Source: Nitrospira sp. CR1.2 (GTDB lineage Bacteria; Nitrospirota; Nitrospiria; Nitrospirales; Nitrospiraceae). Taken from it: a stretch of DNA of 64,000 bases. Below the pieces are notes generated by a model. It was not told where the DNA came from, made no database searches, and was given only the letters and a program-made list of their open reading frames with translations. Both the position numbers and the translations under genes were made by a program. Each line of letters opens with the position of its first letter. The stretch's first letter is position 1. This document shows, in pieces, positions 19,095 to 26,906 of this stretch. The stretch is taken from positions 1 to 64,000 of the forward strand of contig WIAG01000014.1 of assembly GCA_014055495.1 (NCBI GenBank), given 5' to 3'.

Positions 19095-19424
19095 ATGGAT
19101 ACCAACGCGCGTCTTGCGACTGCATTTCAGATCGTGGTCGGGTTGGCTGTCGCACTATTTCTGGCACCTTCCGGTACGGCTCAGGTTATCCACCCGGATC
19201 AGATGCTCGGGACGTTCTCGCCGCAATTGGAGAGTCGGCCCGGAGACGGTCCCGCTTTCAGTGAATCGGCGGGGCCTGAGTCGGACAAGCCGGTTGAGAG
19301 CCAGATGCGGGTCCCGGAGAACGATGTGTCCGGTGGAATTGACATGAAGATGCTGAAGACTCCGGACAGCCACGATGCAGAGGAGGCACGAGAATCGGAC
19401 CGTCAATCGTCGGTTTCCTATTGA
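19095..19424 (+). CDS. Hypothetical secreted protein
   Basis: 109 residues, not recognised. It begins MDTNARLATAFQ with a hydrophobic stretch at about 10-29 ending in a TAQ-type signal peptidase site. The rest is polar, low in aromatic residues and probably disordered. GAGGAGG before the ATG at 19095 fixes the start; an upstream in-frame ATG at 19044 lacks such a site. First of three small exported proteins in a row. Confidence 0.7.
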   Translation: MDTNARLATAFQIVVGLAVALFLAPSGTAQVIHPDQMLGTFSPQLESRPGDGPAFSESAGPESDKPVESQMRVPENDVSGGIDMKMLKTPDSHDAEEARESDRQSSVSY

Positions 19425-19465
19425 TCCCGTCTCCGCCGATTGGATCATGACCAAGGAGGCGCATT

Positions 19466-19861
19466 ATGAACAGTCACAGACCAGGATACGGGCTGTGGGC
19501 TTTGTTGTTCGGATTCTGTCTGGGGACGAGCCTGCTGCTCGGAACCGTCGGTGCTCAACAGTCGTGGGTCGATGAACTCAACGGGTCACTGAACTTCTAC
19601 AAGACCAGCTATCCGGGAGCAAACTGGGAGCCCTACAGCCAACGACTGGCGATCGTGAAAGACGCCATCGGACGGGGAGATAACAAGACCGTCAAAACCG
19701 AGATGGGGAAGTGGTTCAAGATGTTGCGGACTCGCGATCAGGGTATTCACGATGTGGCGGCGGATGAGTTGTTCAACTTTGCCGTCATGATCACGCCGAT
19801 CCAGGAATATGGGATTGCGGTTCCGCCGGTGCCGGGCATGGGCAGTGAGTCCGGTTCCTGA
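19466..19861 (+). CDS. Hypothetical secreted protein
   Basis: 131 residues with a signal peptide (helix at about 11-30, cleavage near GAQQ) and a compact mature region. The mature part has alternating aromatic and charged residues (SWVDELNGSLNFYKTSYPGANWEPYSQRL in outline) and reads as a small helical domain. It has no cysteine after the signal. AAGGAGG precedes the ATG. No family or function is recognised. It lies 41 bp after its neighbour and is probably cotranscribed. Confidence 0.75.
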   Translation: MNSHRPGYGLWALLFGFCLGTSLLLGTVGAQQSWVDELNGSLNFYKTSYPGANWEPYSQRLAIVKDAIGRGDNKTVKTEMGKWFKMLRTRDQGIHDVAADELFNFAVMITPIQEYGIAVPPVPGMGSESGS

Positions 19862-19901
19862 ACGGAAGGACGGAGCGCGAACGACGCGAAAGGAGGGTGC
19901 C

Positions 19902-20411
19902 ATGAAGTGGACGGCGTGCCTTCTCGTCGGGATGTTCGGAGTCGTGTGGCCATTGGTGCCGGCCTGGGCGGAATCATCAGAGGGATCATTGCCTGGTGTG
20001 CATCTGGCCGTGAGCGGGCAAATTACTAAGATCGAGAGCGGACTCCTGTTTGTGAAGATGCCGTATGGGCTGCAACCGCGGACGATCAGCCCCAATAAGG
20101 CGGATCGAGTCGGGCTACATGACGCGCGGGTCGGTGATGAGGTGTGGTTGTTGCTCGATTCGGGCAATGTTTTGTTGGACGCCACCAGGCCAGGCGGGGA
20201 GGGTTTTGCCAATCACAAGGTGTTGGCCGGTCGCATACAGTACGCCGATCCCTATTGGGGTGAAATTCAGATCTCGACTCCCGAAGGGTTCGAACGATTT
20301 GAGGTGGATACGCTGGCAGGGAGCAAGCTCTCGGTGTTCCAGGAAGGGATGCCCGTGACGATCGAACTGGATGCGGACAATGTCATGATCGACATCCAGT
20401 CGAGCCGCTGA
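19902..20411 (+). CDS. Hypothetical periplasmic beta-rich protein
   Basis: 169 residues; signal peptide with AWA-E cleavage at about 23. The mature part has many short beta-type stretches (GQITKIESGLLFVKMPYG, GDEVWLLLDSGNVLLDA, GEIQISTPEGFERFEVD in outline), like a repeated small beta-barrel or OB-type fold. AAAGGAGG before the ATG at 19902 sets the start. No family recognised. It is the third gene of the secreted-protein set, and a new promoter begins just after it. Confidence 0.75.
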   Translation: MKWTACLLVGMFGVVWPLVPAWAESSEGSLPGVHLAVSGQITKIESGLLFVKMPYGLQPRTISPNKADRVGLHDARVGDEVWLLLDSGNVLLDATRPGGEGFANHKVLAGRIQYADPYWGEIQISTPEGFERFEVDTLAGSKLSVFQEGMPVTIELDADNVMIDIQSSR

Positions 20412-20440
20412 GAGGGTAGGGCTCGGCATGCGCGCGCTCC

Positions 20441-20469
20441 TTGACTTGCTCGCAAGCGACTCGTAGCAT
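20441..20469 (+). promoter_or_regulatory. Predicted sigma-70 promoter with palindromic spacer
   Basis: TTGACT (20441-20446), 17-nt spacer, TAGCAT (20464-20469). The perfect palindrome CTTGC-tc-GCAAG (20445-20456) overlaps the -35 and the spacer and could be an operator. It would drive the haem protein and the protease/FGE gene with a leader of about 80 nt. Confidence 0.5.
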
Positions 20470-20557
20470 TCCTACAGGCGTGCGCTGTTGTCCGGCTCAG
20501 TCGGGCGGCAGCGCACGGCTTCCCACAGCCCGCAATGCGAACGCATCAGGGTTGCCC

Positions 20558-21334
20558 ATGCGACGTCGTCTGCCGCGGATGTTGGCCTGTTTGCTGATCG
20601 GAGGGGGGCTCACCGCCATCCCGCCGACCGTAGGGTTTGAACAATCCGGCCGGTCCTCTCTTCCATTTCACACGGTGCTTGAACTCGAACAGACCGCTCG
20701 CCTGCTCGCCGTGCTCCTTGACTCCGGTCGCGCGGTCATCAACGATAATCAGATGGTGTTGGAGGGGTCGCAGGGCAAAGGCCTCACGACGGAGGCCTTC
20801 GAACGACAACTCGTGGACATGTTCCGGGGCCGGGCCGGTATCGACCTGCACGAGCTGGATGACACGGTTCTGGCCCCACGTACCAAGCGTCTGCTTCGGG
20901 CATTGGTAGAGACCAGCAGGCAGGTCATCGCCGATCTTCGCCGGGATCTCCAACCCCAGGATGCAGGATTCACCGGGTTTATTCCCGCGGTGTTCGGGGC
21001 TCGGGTGTCGGCCCGGTTTACCGATCACACTGGGGTGCGCTTGAAACAAACCTCGTTGACGCCGCGGAACCCTGCCAATCGTCCGGACGCCTACGAACGG
21101 GGTGCGTTGGAAGCCTTTGCCGATTCAGCCTATCCCCGGGAAACCGTCATCAGTGAAATGACGGCCGACAGCGCGTCGTTCCGACTGATGTTTCCGTTGT
21201 ATGCGACGAGGCATTGTCTGGATTGTCATGGTGAACCCAAAGGGGTAGTGGACCGCATGGGCTATCCGCGGGAGGGCCTCGTTCTCGGACAGAATGCCGG
21301 GGCGATCAGCGTGCTGCTGCCGGTCAAACCATGA
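20558..21334 (+). CDS. Periplasmic c-type haem protein, DUF3365-like
   Basis: 258 residues. A signal sequence (about 8-27) is followed by a DUF3365-like sensor domain, a family found alone or as the input part of sensor proteins. One haem-attachment motif, CLDCH (C220, C223, H224), lies near the C-terminus, in the usual place for this family. The ATG at 20558 precedes the signal peptide directly; there is no strong ribosome site. Its stop overlaps the next start as ATGA, so the haem protein and the trypsin/FGE protein are made together. A role as redox or gas sensor for that protein is inference. Confidence 0.82.
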   Translation: MRRRLPRMLACLLIGGGLTAIPPTVGFEQSGRSSLPFHTVLELEQTARLLAVLLDSGRAVINDNQMVLEGSQGKGLTTEAFERQLVDMFRGRAGIDLHELDDTVLAPRTKRLLRALVETSRQVIADLRRDLQPQDAGFTGFIPAVFGARVSARFTDHTGVRLKQTSLTPRNPANRPDAYERGALEAFADSAYPRETVISEMTADSASFRLMFPLYATRHCLDCHGEPKGVVDRMGYPREGLVLGQNAGAISVLLPVKP

Positions 21335-22917
21335 AGATCCTTCTGCTGGTACTCGGCCTGCTTCTCGGCACTGTTGACGGCGGGAAGACCACTGAGCGCC
21401 CGCCGTTGCCGCTTGAGAAACCGGCGGGCAGCGGGGTCATCGTGCATCACGATGGGTATGTGCTGACTGCCCATCATGTGGTCGCCAACGCGAAACGCAT
21501 CACGATTGTGACGCCGGGGGAGTTTCGCGCGCCTGCAGTGCTCGTCAGTGTGGATGTGGAGCATGATCTGGCGCTCTTGAAGGTCGAAACCGTCGGACTC
21601 TCCGAAGCGCCGCTCGGGTATGCCGGTGAGGTGAAATTGGATCAGGAGGTGATTGCCGTCGGGTTTCAGTTCGGGTTGCGCGAAACCACCATCACCAGAG
21701 GCCATGTGGTCGCCGTGCGAACGAGGGGCGTGCAACGGGTGTTTCAAGTCGACGCGGCGGTGAATCCGGGCAACAGTGGCGGGGCGATATTCAATCGACA
21801 GGGTGAAGTCGTCGGAATTCTCACCACGAAATTTACGCACCCCTCCGGCATTGTGCCCGAAGGCATGGCCTTCGCTGTGCCGATCAGTTATGCCACGCCT
21901 CTCCTGGCCAACATTCCGGACTTTGATTTTTCCGCGATCGGCAAAACCAGAAAGGAGTCCAAGAAAGGGAGGGGGCACGGCGACCCCGTGTTGGAAATGG
22001 CGCGGACCTCGGTGCGAATTGAAACGATCCGCATGTCTGAACCGCCGGCGGTTCAGAGCCAGTCGGCGGCATTGCGAAGCGGGCAGCCTTCGGTACCCCG
22101 TGCTCCGGCGTCGGTGGCCCGTCCGAATGAGGGGGCCGGTGAGGAGGCGATCGATCGGGTCAATGCTCAGTTGCAGGCAGACCAGCAGGAGGCGATGAAA
22201 CGGCTGCTGGATCAAGGTCTGACGCCGCTGCCGGGGATGGTGCTGATCCCGGAGGGAGAATTTCTCATGGGAATGGAGGATGGCCTGCCCGATGCGCGCC
22301 CCCCGCATCGCCTCTATTTGAGCGCCTACTGGATTGATGAACTGGGCGTTACGAACGGGCAGTATCGGACCTGTGTGGACGGCGGGAGTTGTCTTCCGCC
22401 GAAAGTACGCGCGGCCTTCGATGATCCCCAGCTGGAACAACGTCCGGTGACCGATGTCACGTGGATGCAGGCGAGAACCTACTGCCAGTGGGGCGGGAAG
22501 CGGTTGCCCACGGAAGCCGAATGGGAGAAGGCCGCGCGCGGAACAGATGGCCGGCGGTATCCCTGGGGCAATAGTGACGAGGTGATCCAGAAAAGCCGTG
22601 CGGCCCTCACTGATGGAAAGACCTCCGCGAACGGCGCTGAGACGGCAGGCATGCCGTCGGCGGCTCGTTCACCTTATGGCGTGTCCGGCATGATCGGCCT
22701 GGTCTCGGAATGGGTGAAGGATTGGTATGCCGAAGATTTTTATCGCACTTCGCCTACTCGTGACCCGCAAGGTCCCCTGCGTGGCACCTTCAGAGTCTTG
22801 CGCGGCGGCAGTTGGATGGAACGGCCCCTTGAATTGCGCGCCGGCTATCGAGGCTGGGATGAGATGACCTACTGGGGCCCGACGTTGGGGTTTCGTTGCG
22901 CGACTGATGCGCCGTAG
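21331..22917 (+). CDS. Trypsin-like (HtrA-type) serine protease fused to a formylglycine-generating-enzyme-like domain
   Basis: 528 residues. After a short signal-like N-terminus, a chymotrypsin-fold domain (about 30-210) carries the triad H49 (TAHHV), D79 (HDLALLK) and S149 (GNSGGA). No PDZ domain follows. A linker of about 80 residues leads to an FGE-sulfatase/SUMF1-like domain (about 295-525), with GMVLIPEGEFLMG, RLPTEAEWEKAARG, EWVKDWY, VLRGGSW and GFRCA. Such domains often act as binding modules rather than true formylglycine enzymes, and I cannot show the catalytic cysteines of FGE. It is coupled by ATGA to the haem protein. Confidence 0.88.
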   Translation: MKILLLVLGLLLGTVDGGKTTERPPLPLEKPAGSGVIVHHDGYVLTAHHVVANAKRITIVTPGEFRAPAVLVSVDVEHDLALLKVETVGLSEAPLGYAGEVKLDQEVIAVGFQFGLRETTITRGHVVAVRTRGVQRVFQVDAAVNPGNSGGAIFNRQGEVVGILTTKFTHPSGIVPEGMAFAVPISYATPLLANIPDFDFSAIGKTRKESKKGRGHGDPVLEMARTSVRIETIRMSEPPAVQSQSAALRSGQPSVPRAPASVARPNEGAGEEAIDRVNAQLQADQQEAMKRLLDQGLTPLPGMVLIPEGEFLMGMEDGLPDARPPHRLYLSAYWIDELGVTNGQYRTCVDGGSCLPPKVRAAFDDPQLEQRPVTDVTWMQARTYCQWGGKRLPTEAEWEKAARGTDGRRYPWGNSDEVIQKSRAALTDGKTSANGAETAGMPSAARSPYGVSGMIGLVSEWVKDWYAEDFYRTSPTRDPQGPLRGTFRVLRGGSWMERPLELRAGYRGWDEMTYWGPTLGFRCATDAP

Positions 22918-23051
22918 CGGTCAGGATGCAGCGCAGGCTGCCGGTCTTCTTTGGTGAGAGAGCCCACCGTTGCTCGCCCCTTTCCCTCGCAGCCGTTCTC
23001 CAGTACGATAGCCCATCCCGTACAGACCGTTGCGCCGGCTGAATCGTTTCG

Positions 23052-25190
23052 ATGACCTCTTCGACCCAGACAACCAAAATTCTCTCCGCGCTCGCGGTCG
23101 GCCTCGCGGTGTTCGGCCTCGTGGCGGGGCTGCGGATGACCGGATGGTTCGAGGTGGTGGAGCTCAAGGCGCTGGATCATCTTGTCCGTCGCTACGCCGA
23201 TCCGGCCAAGGCGGATTCCAATCTGGTGCTGTTGGCTATCGATGAGTCGAGCCTAGAGGCCTTCGGGCGCTGGCCCTGGCCGCGCGATCGTTATGGGTAT
23301 GTCGTGCGGTATCTCAAGCAGGCGGGTGCGCGGGCCGTGGTGTTCGATGTGATGTTTTTCGAGCCGGATGAGAATGCCGAGGAATTCGATCAGTCGTTTG
23401 CCGACGACATGCGGGCGGCAGACAACGTGTTCCTGCCGATGTTGTTCCAGGCCGAGCCCCACCCGATTTCATCGGACCTGCAGGCCCGCGCGACGCTGAA
23501 CGTCGAGCTGCCGGAATCGGATCGGGCTGCCGAGCGCCAGGCTGGGGTGAAACCACCGATTCCGTTATTGGCGCAGCGAGCTCGTGGTCTTGGCGTCATC
23601 AATCTGTCTGCCGACGCCGACGGCCCTACGAGACGCATTCCGTTGTTGGGGCAGATGAGCGGGCAGTTCGTGCCGCACCTCTCCCTGGCGGTTGCCCGCT
23701 ATGTGCTCGGGGCGGACGGGATTTCCCTCAAGGATGGCCGTGTACAGATCGGCAGCATCAGTGTGCCGCTCGATGCTGATGGCCAGCTCCTGATCCGGTG
23801 GCACGGGTCGTTGGAGGAGACCTACCATGTCCGGAAGTATTCGATCGGCAGAGTTCTACAGGCGTTCGCCCAGCAGCAGAAGGGGGAACGCCCGGGTTTA
23901 GATGCCACGCTCTTCAAAGACAAGGTCGTGTTTATCGCCGGGACAGCTGCCGGGTTGTACGATCTTCGGGTGACGCCCTTTTCTTCCGCCACGCCGGGTG
24001 TGCTTATCCATATGGCGGCCTTGGACAATCTGTTGCACGGGCAGGGGCTGCAGGCTGCGCCTTCCTGGTTTGCATTGACCGTCCTCGTGGTGCTCTGCCT
24101 CGCGTCTGCCGGGACGTTCATGTTGTTCCGATCCTATCCGGTGAAATTCGGCGTGACGCTGGGGCTGGCGGTGGCTTACTACGGTCTGGTGGCGCACGCG
24201 TTTGAGGGGCACGCGCGCTGGCTGGAACTGGTGTTTCCCGAGGTGGCCCTGGCCCTGACATTTGGCACCGCGGCCACGGTCGAATACGTCACCGAGGGAA
24301 AGCAGCGTCGGCTCATGCGCGCCGCCTTCGACAAGTACATGTCGTCGGAGGTGGTCGAGGAAATCATGCGCAACCCCGAGGCGATCAAGCTGGGCGGAGA
24401 GAAGAAGGAAATCTCTATTCTGTTTTCCGATATCGCCGGCTTCACCACGATTTCGGAGAAGATGACGCCCGAGGATCTCGTGGCCTTGCTCAACCGTTAT
24501 CTGTCGGCCATGACCACCATCATCAAGACGACCCACCGCGGCAATGTGAACAAGTATTTGGGAGACGGGATCATGGCGCTCTTCGGGGCGCCGCTCGACG
24601 ATCCGAAACATGCGTCGCTGGCCTGTTATGCCGCATTGGACTGCCAGGCTGAATTGGCTAGACTGCGCCGGATCTGGATGGAGGAGGGGCTCCCGGAGAT
24701 CGGGGCCAGAATCGGCATCAACTCCGGTCCCTGCATCGTGGGGAACATGGGTTCCGAGGAGCGCATGGAGTATACGGTGACAGGCGACAGCGTCAACCTG
24801 GCGTCGCGGCTGGAAGGCGCGAGCAAATATTACGACACGTTGATCCTGATCGGACAACGGACCGCCGAACTGGCCCAGAACGACGTTGAAGTGCGCGAGA
24901 TCGATCTGTTACGAGTGAAAGGTAAAAAAGAGCCGGTTGTCGTGTTCGAACTCCTGGGACGGAACGGGCAGGTAGCCGAGGAAAAACGTCGCGTCGTCGA
25001 TCGGTACCTGCAGGGAATGGCGGCCTACAAACAGCGAGATTTTGAGACCGCTTGTACTCGATTCACTGAGGCGCTTGCCTTGGATCCATCGGATGGACCG
25101 TCACGGGTGTACGTGGAACGGTCCACCACCTATCGGCAGGCACCTCCGCCGGCAGATTGGGACGGAGTGTACGAGATGACATCGAAGTAG
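23052..25190 (+). CDS. CHASE2-domain adenylate/guanylate cyclase
   Basis: 712 residues. An N-terminal helix is followed by an extracytoplasmic CHASE2 sensor domain (about 35-335; LLAIDESSLEAFGRWPWPRD is typical) and three closely spaced helices (about 338-415). The class III cyclase domain (about 455-630) has metal-binding D460 (FSDIAGFT) and D505 (KYLGDGIMAL) and the NxAxR-type block SVNLASRLEG. The C-terminal 70 residues are a TPR-like helical hairpin. It makes a cyclic nucleotide second messenger; cAMP is more likely, but the base-selecting residues were not checked. The SH3 gene follows after 25 bp. Confidence 0.93.
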   Translation: MTSSTQTTKILSALAVGLAVFGLVAGLRMTGWFEVVELKALDHLVRRYADPAKADSNLVLLAIDESSLEAFGRWPWPRDRYGYVVRYLKQAGARAVVFDVMFFEPDENAEEFDQSFADDMRAADNVFLPMLFQAEPHPISSDLQARATLNVELPESDRAAERQAGVKPPIPLLAQRARGLGVINLSADADGPTRRIPLLGQMSGQFVPHLSLAVARYVLGADGISLKDGRVQIGSISVPLDADGQLLIRWHGSLEETYHVRKYSIGRVLQAFAQQQKGERPGLDATLFKDKVVFIAGTAAGLYDLRVTPFSSATPGVLIHMAALDNLLHGQGLQAAPSWFALTVLVVLCLASAGTFMLFRSYPVKFGVTLGLAVAYYGLVAHAFEGHARWLELVFPEVALALTFGTAATVEYVTEGKQRRLMRAAFDKYMSSEVVEEIMRNPEAIKLGGEKKEISILFSDIAGFTTISEKMTPEDLVALLNRYLSAMTTIIKTTHRGNVNKYLGDGIMALFGAPLDDPKHASLACYAALDCQAELARLRRIWMEEGLPEIGARIGINSGPCIVGNMGSEERMEYTVTGDSVNLASRLEGASKYYDTLILIGQRTAELAQNDVEVREIDLLRVKGKKEPVVVFELLGRNGQVAEEKRRVVDRYLQGMAAYKQRDFETACTRFTEALALDPSDGPSRVYVERSTTYRQAPPPADWDGVYEMTSK

Positions 25191-25215
25191 GCTGCGGTGT
25201 TGAGGGGAGGACGCT

Positions 25216-25728
25216 GTGACACAGTTACGACGAAATTGGGGACCGCTGGTTCTGTTCTGCGTCGGTCTGGCGGTTTGCGGGACAGAGGCCTGGGCTGAAA
25301 CGGTCTATGTGCAGGCCAAGACGGCGCAACTCCGTTCCGGGAAAACTTCTTTGGATGCAGTGGTCGGCAACGTCAAGTATGGTGACGCGCTGGAAGTCGT
25401 CGCCCGCGACGGCAGCTGGGTCGAGGTCAAGACGGCCGCCGGTGCCAAAGGATGGATTTTCGCCAACAAAACGTCGAGCGCCAGACCATCGGGTACCAAC
25501 GACACGCTGGCGAGGCTCGGACACAGTATGCGCGGCGGTGACGCGTCGGCCACCACGGCATCCGCTGGAGCCAGGGGCCTGGACAAGGCGTCGGAAGGGT
25601 ATGCGGATCGTGCCGGTGTGTCGGCGCGGGATCGCGAGGCGGTAGATCGCATGACGGCTTATCAGATTGCCGATCAGGAGGTCGAAGAGTTTCTGCGGGA
25701 AGGGGGGCTTGGTGAATATGCGAAATAA
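25216..25728 (+). CDS. Secreted SH3-domain protein
   Basis: 170 residues. The signal peptide ends near AWA-E (about 28). A bacterial SH3 domain (about 30-88; VYVQAKTAQLRSGK, WVEVKTAAGAKGWIF in outline) is followed by a Gly/Ala/Ser-rich linker and a helical tail. Such domains bind peptidoglycan or protein partners in the envelope. The gene starts 25 bp after the cyclase gene, and its end overlaps the M48 protease gene by 11 bp, so the two are probably translated together and may work together. Confidence 0.85.
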   Translation: MTQLRRNWGPLVLFCVGLAVCGTEAWAETVYVQAKTAQLRSGKTSLDAVVGNVKYGDALEVVARDGSWVEVKTAAGAKGWIFANKTSSARPSGTNDTLARLGHSMRGGDASATTASAGARGLDKASEGYADRAGVSARDREAVDRMTAYQIADQEVEEFLREGGLGEYAK

Positions 25729-26584
25729 TCACGTCATGGCGACCGGTCTGTTCGCACTGTCCCTGTCCCTGGCCGGCTGTGCGGAGGTGCAACGTGCCGG
25801 AGAAGATCTCGCGCGGCAATCGGGAAACCCGCGGCTGGCCGGCGCCATTCACGGAGTCGGCAATGTCGTCGGCAGTCTCTTTCCCATCGGGTATGAGGAA
25901 GAATCGTCGATCGGGCAGGCGATGGCCTTGCAGGTGGTGGCTCGTTACGGTGGGGTCGTCGACCAACCGGAGTTGGTCCGGTACGTGAATCTTGTGGCGA
26001 GGGCTGTGGCCAACACCTCCGACCGGCCGGATATTCCTTATCGGGTGGCGATTCTGGAACATGACTCGATCAATGCCTTTGCCGCACCGGCGGGGTACAT
26101 TTTCGTGACCCGTGGGTTGCTCAGACAGGTCAGGAACGAGGCGGAGTTGGCCGCCGTGTTGGGGCACGAGATCGCCCACGTCAGCCAAAAGCATATTCTC
26201 GACATCATTCAGCGGAGCAAACGCCTGGCCGGGGTGACAGAGGCCGGCCTCTCCTATGCGACGAGCAATCCGGCTGCGTTTAAAAACGTGATCGACGGGG
26301 CCGTCAAGAAACTCCTCGACGAAGGGCTGGACCAGGGGAAGGAAATGGAGGCCGATACCATCGGCGAAGTCTTCGCCGCCCGAGTCGGGTATGATCCAGG
26401 CGCCTACGTCGGGTTGTTGACGCGCCTGCGGGAGTTGAAGGGTGATGATCGCGCGCTGTTCAAAACGCATCCGAATTTTTCCGCGCGCATCGAAGCGGTG
26501 CAAAAGACGATACAAGGCAAACAGCTCACCCCCACGGGGGTCATCTTGCAGGAGCGGTTCTCCCGAATGACCAAGCGCGTCTAG
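25718..26584 (+). CDS. M48-family metalloprotease, lipoprotein
   Basis: 288 residues. A lipobox (SLAGC, Cys at about 20) predicts a membrane-anchored periplasmic enzyme. HEIAH (150-154) binds zinc, with the downstream glutamate in EMEADTIG. The domain from about 60 to 250 resembles BepA/LoiP-type proteases involved in outer-membrane quality control. I chose the ATG at 25718; a GTG at 25712 is equally close to the AAGGGGG site. Last gene of the cyclase-SH3-M48 group; a palindromic repeat begins directly at its stop codon. Confidence 0.92.
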   Translation: MRNNHVMATGLFALSLSLAGCAEVQRAGEDLARQSGNPRLAGAIHGVGNVVGSLFPIGYEEESSIGQAMALQVVARYGGVVDQPELVRYVNLVARAVANTSDRPDIPYRVAILEHDSINAFAAPAGYIFVTRGLLRQVRNEAELAAVLGHEIAHVSQKHILDIIQRSKRLAGVTEAGLSYATSNPAAFKNVIDGAVKKLLDEGLDQGKEMEADTIGEVFAARVGYDPGAYVGLLTRLRELKGDDRALFKTHPNFSARIEAVQKTIQGKQLTPTGVILQERFSRMTKRV

Positions 26585-26774
26585 CGCAAGATGTTGACAG
26601 AGGCCGCCGGCGGCGTTCTCGCGGCGCTGAGCGGCTTGCCGCATTGACGCATGAAGATCGTTAAGACACTGCCCGCTCACCGGCTCGCGGGCGCGCACAA
26701 ACGTGGCGCTCGTTATTCCTCGCGCCGTGCGCCTCGCTGCGGCCTTGCTGGACAGCCTATTTGAACATCTTGCG
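26585..26774. repeat. Large palindromic intergenic repeat, copy A
   Basis: A 190-bp element bounded by perfect 11-bp inverted arms, CGCAAGATGTT (26585-26595) and AACATCTTGCG (26764-26774). Imperfect pairing continues inward. The arms and the adjoining stretches (GGCCGCC, CGTTCTCG, TGCGGCC, TGGAC, ATTTGA) match copy B at 34867-34992 in the same order; the centres differ. It fills the space after the M48 gene. No open frame of note. Confidence 0.7.
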
Positions 26775-26900
26775 TGGCTGCTTCATCAGGTCGCCAGCGG
26801 CGTTCCCAATATCCGTGAAGCGTGATGCGTGAAGCGTATCTCGTCAGGATCCTCGACCGGGCTGTCACGAGAGACGAACGACGCTTCACGAACGCCGGTC
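26775..26900. repeat. Second repeat module next to copy A
   Basis: From about 26790 this matches 32861-32960: a GCCAGCGGCGTT block, an ATC-GTGAA-CGTGAAGC stretch and 19 identical bases at 26865-26883. The module is itself a hairpin, with arms CGTGAAGCGT (26828-26837) and ACGCTTCACG (26881-26890). Together with copy A it fills the whole 322-bp convergent gap between the M48 protease and the histidine kinase. Confidence 0.65.
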
Positions 26901-26906
26901 TCTTGC

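Noticed and set aside
25427-26698. 423-codon minus-strand frame opposite the SH3 and M48 genes
   Set aside because: Antisense to genes with clear motifs (HEIAH, lipobox) and continues into repeat sequence.
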